Below, one piece after another: positions 61,377 to 64,000 of a stretch of 64,000 nt of DNA. This DNA comes from Spirosoma validum (GTDB lineage: Bacteria; Bacteroidota; Bacteroidia; Cytophagales; Spirosomataceae), in contig NZ_JACXAA010000002.1 of NCBI RefSeq assembly GCF_014699035.1, positions 806,001-870,000 of the forward strand, given 5' to 3'. Made by a program: the position numbers and the translations under genes. The notes below the pieces were generated by a model. It saw only the letters and a program-made list of their open reading frames with translations, made no database searches and had not been told where the DNA came from. How positions within the stretch are numbered: the stretch's first letter is position 1; each line of letters starts with the position of its first letter.

Positions 61377-61406
61377 GTGGTCAATGAAGCAAATATGGGG
61401 GTGAAT
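61377..61406 (-). promoter_or_regulatory. LytTR-type direct repeat pair upstream of kinase gene
   Basis: GTGGTCAAT (61377-61385, two changes from consensus) and GGGGTGAAT (61398-61406), again 9-N12-9. It ends about 60-90 bp upstream of the kinase start codon, a suitable position for activation or autoregulation of the kinase/regulator operon. Confidence 0.65.
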
Positions 61407-61447
61407 GTCACCTACGTTTACGCAGCAAATATGTCTGGTCAACAAAC

Positions 61448-61551
61448 GTAGCGCGGTGCTTCAGCCCGCGTAGCCGTGGGCTAAATTGTAGTTAGATTTT
61501 TCTTGCTCTACAATTTAGCCTACGGCTACGCGGGCTGAAGCACCGCGCTAC
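61448..61551. repeat. 44-bp near-perfect inverted repeat
   Basis: Arms 61448-61491 and 61508-61551 pair over 44 bp with a single G-T type mismatch, separated by 16 nt. It fills most of the gap between the RND pump gene and the kinase gene (both minus strand). The longest such element in the window. It might terminate the pump transcript, which ends just upstream of it, or be a non-coding mobile remnant. Confidence 0.85.
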
Positions 61552-61569
61552 AATTTCGTTACGTCTTTG

Positions 61570-64000
61570 TTAACTTATCGCTTTGGCGACTTCTAATTCC
61601 TGTGGTTTTTTCGGTGTCACTTCTTTCTTTGTGAACCGGGCAATAATTCGGTCAATGACTAAGTATACCGATGGCACAACCAGCAGCGTCAGCAGGAGGG
61701 AAGAGACCAGCCCGCCGATGATCACCCAGGCCATCCCGTTCTTGGTTTCAGCACCCGAGCCGCTAGCCAGCGCCAATGGCAGCATACCAAAGACCATCGC
61801 CAGCGTTGTCATCAGAATCGGACGTAACCGTTCTTTGCCGGCTTCGATCAGCGCGTGAATGACGTCGTGTCCTTCGGCTTTTAACTGGTTGGCAAAGTCA
61901 ACGATCAGAATCGCGTTCTTGGCCACCAGACCCAGCAGCATAATCATACCGACAATCGAGAATACTGTCAGGCTTTGCATGGTCAGCGCCAGTGCAAACA
62001 ACGCACCGATTAACGCGACGGGAATCGAGAATAGTACGACGAACGGATATACCACACTTTCGTAGAGCGCCACCATGATGAAGTACACTAGTAGGATAGC
62101 GATACCCAACGCTAAACCCAGGCTTCCGAACGCATCCGATTGTTGCTGCAACTGACCTAAGTACTGAATCGAAATGCCTTCAGGTAATTGAAGTTTCGCC
62201 ACTTTCGCCTGAATATCAGCCCCTACCGTACCGACGGGCCGACCGATAACCTGCGAATTAATCGTGATTGATGACAGCCGGTCGATACGTTCCAGCACAC
62301 TCTCACCCGTCTGTTCCTGTACCGTGGCGAACTGCGATAATTCGAAGGTTCTGCCCTGATTATTAACAAACGTCAACCGGCTAACATCCTGTGAGCTCGT
62401 ACGGTCGAAACGGTCCAGGCTAACCAGAATGTCATATTCATTACCGTTTTGCTTGAACTTCGACAGATCATTTCCCCGGAACGCATTCTGCAAGGCGATC
62501 CCTACGTCCGAAGCGCTGATGCCTAACTGAGCCATTTTTTCGCGGTCCAGATGTACGGTTACCTCAGGCTTCGGATCTTTCACCGAAAACTTAACATCCT
62601 GCGTACCCGGAACAGTAGCGACGATATTTTTGATTTGAGTAGCCGCCTGACGGATCGTCGTCATGTTGGTTCCTTTCACCGCAATCTGAATCGGCGCCTG
62701 TGAGGCCCCCACAATACCGACCGGGCTCACCGTAACTTTCACGCCCGGAATCTGAGCGACATCCCGTTTCAGTATCTGACCAAAATCGTCGGTTGATACG
62801 GTACGTTGTTTCTTATCCACCAGCTTTACGTTCAGATCAACGATGTTGCTGTTGGAGGACGTAGCAATACCGCTGCTGGTGTACCCAACGTTCGTGAAGA
62901 CGTTCGCTACTTCCGGGTGCTTCATGATCAGTTGTTCGGCCCGCTGCGACACCGCGTTGGACTGATAGATTGACGCTGTTGGCGCCAGTTCCAGTTGCAC
63001 GCTCATTTCGCCCTGGTCGCTCTGTGGCATAAAGGCAGCCCCAATAAACCCAGCCGGAACTAAGGCAATCGAACCAATCAATAAAGCAATGACAGCCAGG
63101 AAAATCCAGCGCTTATGACTTAATACGCTGGCAAGAATACGTCCGTAAGCTTCTGTGAGACGGTCGAGCATGTGTTCGAAACCCAAGTTGAGTTTACCCC
63201 ATAACGAGTTCGGATTCAGCGGTTCCTGTTTGCCGAAGCGCGATACGAGCAAGGGCGTTAGCGTAAACGACACGAGTAAGCTCATCAGCGTTGAGAACAC
63301 AACCACCAACGAGAACTCCCGCAGAATGTTTCCGATTAATCCGCCCGTCATGGCCAATGGTATGAATACCACAACGTCGACCAACGTAATCGCCAGCGCC
63401 GTAAAACCTATTTCGTTACGTCCTTCCAGGGCCGCCGTAACCCGATCCTTACCCATCTCCAGGTGACGGTTGATATTCTCCAAGACCACAATCGAGTCAT
63501 CGACCAGAATACCAACAACGAGCGAGAGCGCCATCAGCGTCATCAGGTTCAGCGAGAAGCCCGATAGATACATCAGCACAAACGTCGGAATGATCGAGGA
63601 TGGCAACGCAACCAGCACAAACAGCGACGAGCGGAAACTGTGCAGGAATAATAACATCACAACGGATACGATCAGCACGGCCAGGAACAGGTCGTCAACG
63701 ACGGCATGAGCCGAAGCCAGCGTATAGGTCGACTGGTCGGAGGCAACGTTGAATTTGAGCTTCACATCGCTATGTTGCTTTTCCAGCGTAGCGATCCGGG
63801 CGCGCACCAACTGACTCACCGACACCGCGTTGGCATCCGATTGTTTCTGAATCTGCATCCCAATGGAAGGCAGCGCGTTGATGTGGTTGATGGCCGTTGG
63901 TTTCGCCGTCGCATCGACCACTTCCGCTATGTTAGATAGTTGTACTTCACTACCATCTGTCCGGCGGGCAACGACCAGACTACGTAACCGATTAACCGTT
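61570..64000 (-). CDS. RND efflux transporter permease, 5' part outside window
   Basis: At least 810 residues; the frame is open to the right edge (LVVARRTDGSEVQLSNIAEV continues upstream of the GTG at 63921), so the N-terminal part, including TM1, is missing. HAE1/AcrB-type inner-membrane pump: proton-relay Asp pair in LVVGILVDDSIVVLENINRH (TM4), FIPLAMTGGLIGNILREFSL, LVSFTLTPLLVSRF, and the second-half motifs LFSIPVALIGALFALALT, GMIMLLGLVAKNAILIVDFA and LRPILMTTLAMVFGMLPLAL. It should export drugs or other small molecules with a membrane-fusion protein and outer-membrane channel that would be encoded outside the window. Ends near a 44-bp inverted repeat. Confidence 0.93.
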   Translation of the reverse strand, partial: TVNRLRSLVVARRTDGSEVQLSNIAEVVDATAKPTAINHINALPSIGMQIQKQSDANAVSVSQLVRARIATLEKQHSDVKLKFNVASDQSTYTLASAHAVVDDLFLAVLIVSVVMLLFLHSFRSSLFVLVALPSSIIPTFVLMYLSGFSLNLMTLMALSLVVGILVDDSIVVLENINRHLEMGKDRVTAALEGRNEIGFTALAITLVDVVVFIPLAMTGGLIGNILREFSLVVVFSTLMSLLVSFTLTPLLVSRFGKQEPLNPNSLWGKLNLGFEHMLDRLTEAYGRILASVLSHKRWIFLAVIALLIGSIALVPAGFIGAAFMPQSDQGEMSVQLELAPTASIYQSNAVSQRAEQLIMKHPEVANVFTNVGYTSSGIATSSNSNIVDLNVKLVDKKQRTVSTDDFGQILKRDVAQIPGVKVTVSPVGIVGASQAPIQIAVKGTNMTTIRQAATQIKNIVATVPGTQDVKFSVKDPKPEVTVHLDREKMAQLGISASDVGIALQNAFRGNDLSKFKQNGNEYDILVSLDRFDRTSSQDVSRLTFVNNQGRTFELSQFATVQEQTGESVLERIDRLSSITINSQVIGRPVGTVGADIQAKVAKLQLPEGISIQYLGQLQQQSDAFGSLGLALGIAILLVYFIMVALYESVVYPFVVLFSIPVALIGALFALALTMQSLTVFSIVGMIMLLGLVAKNAILIVDFANQLKAEGHDVIHALIEAGKERLRPILMTTLAMVFGMLPLALASGSGAETKNGMAWVIIGGLVSSLLLTLLVVPSVYLVIDRIIARFTKKEVTPKKPQELEVAKAIS

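Noticed and set aside
1..64000. tRNA, rRNA, riboswitch or insertion-sequence features
   Set aside because: All gaps were read for cloverleaf patterns, conserved riboswitch cores and transposase fragments; none was convincing. A covariance-model search would be decisive.

Overview
The window looks like chromosomal DNA of a Bacteroidota bacterium, most likely of the Cytophagales (a Spirosoma-like genome). Evidence: several genes follow the Bacteroidota promoter signature TAnnTTTG, there are almost no Shine-Dalgarno sequences, and the gene families fit (Nudix-type AraR, TonB receptor with a carboxypeptidase-regulatory domain, LytS/LytTR two-component pairs, DUF1080, DUF2079, DUF3500, secreted carbohydrate esterases). 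No rRNA, tRNA, CRISPR array or transposase gene was found.

Layout. 1-10.7 kb (+): a run of secreted carbohydrate-active enzymes: three CE1-like esterases, a GH106-type alpha-L-rhamnosidase, a type B carboxylesterase and a GH3 glycosidase, spaced like one operon. 11-23.4 kb (mostly -): an arabinan/arabinose locus: GH43, aldose epimerase, araD, GH51, araA, araB, a second GH51 with a carbohydrate-binding region, and a Nudix-type AraR. Two look-alike palindromes precede araR and araB. 23.5-25.6 kb (+): a translationally coupled radical-SAM / TIGR03915-type pair of unknown role in DNA metabolism. 25.9-34.2 kb: beta-barrel-like protein, patatin, trpS, malic enzyme, membrane protein, a PIN-type toxin-antitoxin cassette flanked by a 49-bp direct repeat taken from the end of a thioesterase gene, and a histidine phosphatase. 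34.3-41 kb: LytS/LytTR pair, DUF3298-like lipoprotein, DUF2079 protein and a scar where two truncated genes abut head to head. 41-51 kb: truncated hemoglobin, alanine dehydrogenase, Lrp regulator, kelch and DUF1080 proteins, DUF1624 membrane protein, TetR, a broken DUF3500 fragment, a Tat-exported carboxylesterase, and an ArsR/AHSA1 pair. 50.9-52.5 kb: a tannase-like esterase with a Gly/Pro-rich insert. 52.7-61.3 kb (-): histidine kinase, LytTR regulator, two DUF3500 lipoproteins, HupE/UreJ-like membrane protein, TonB receptor. 61.6-64 kb (-): RND efflux pump, cut by the window edge.

The most interesting unit is 52.7-61.4 kb. Nine-base repeats (consensus GGGGTGAAY) lie in 9-N12-9 arrangement upstream of the kinase gene and upstream of the first DUF3500 gene. 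This is the geometry known for LytTR-domain binding sites, so the kinase/regulator pair probably controls itself and a DUF3500-DUF3500-HupE-TonB receptor operon. I infer an envelope uptake system, possibly for a metal. The window is also notable for long, near-perfect inverted repeats between genes, each with its own sequence, two of which share a 22-nt core.
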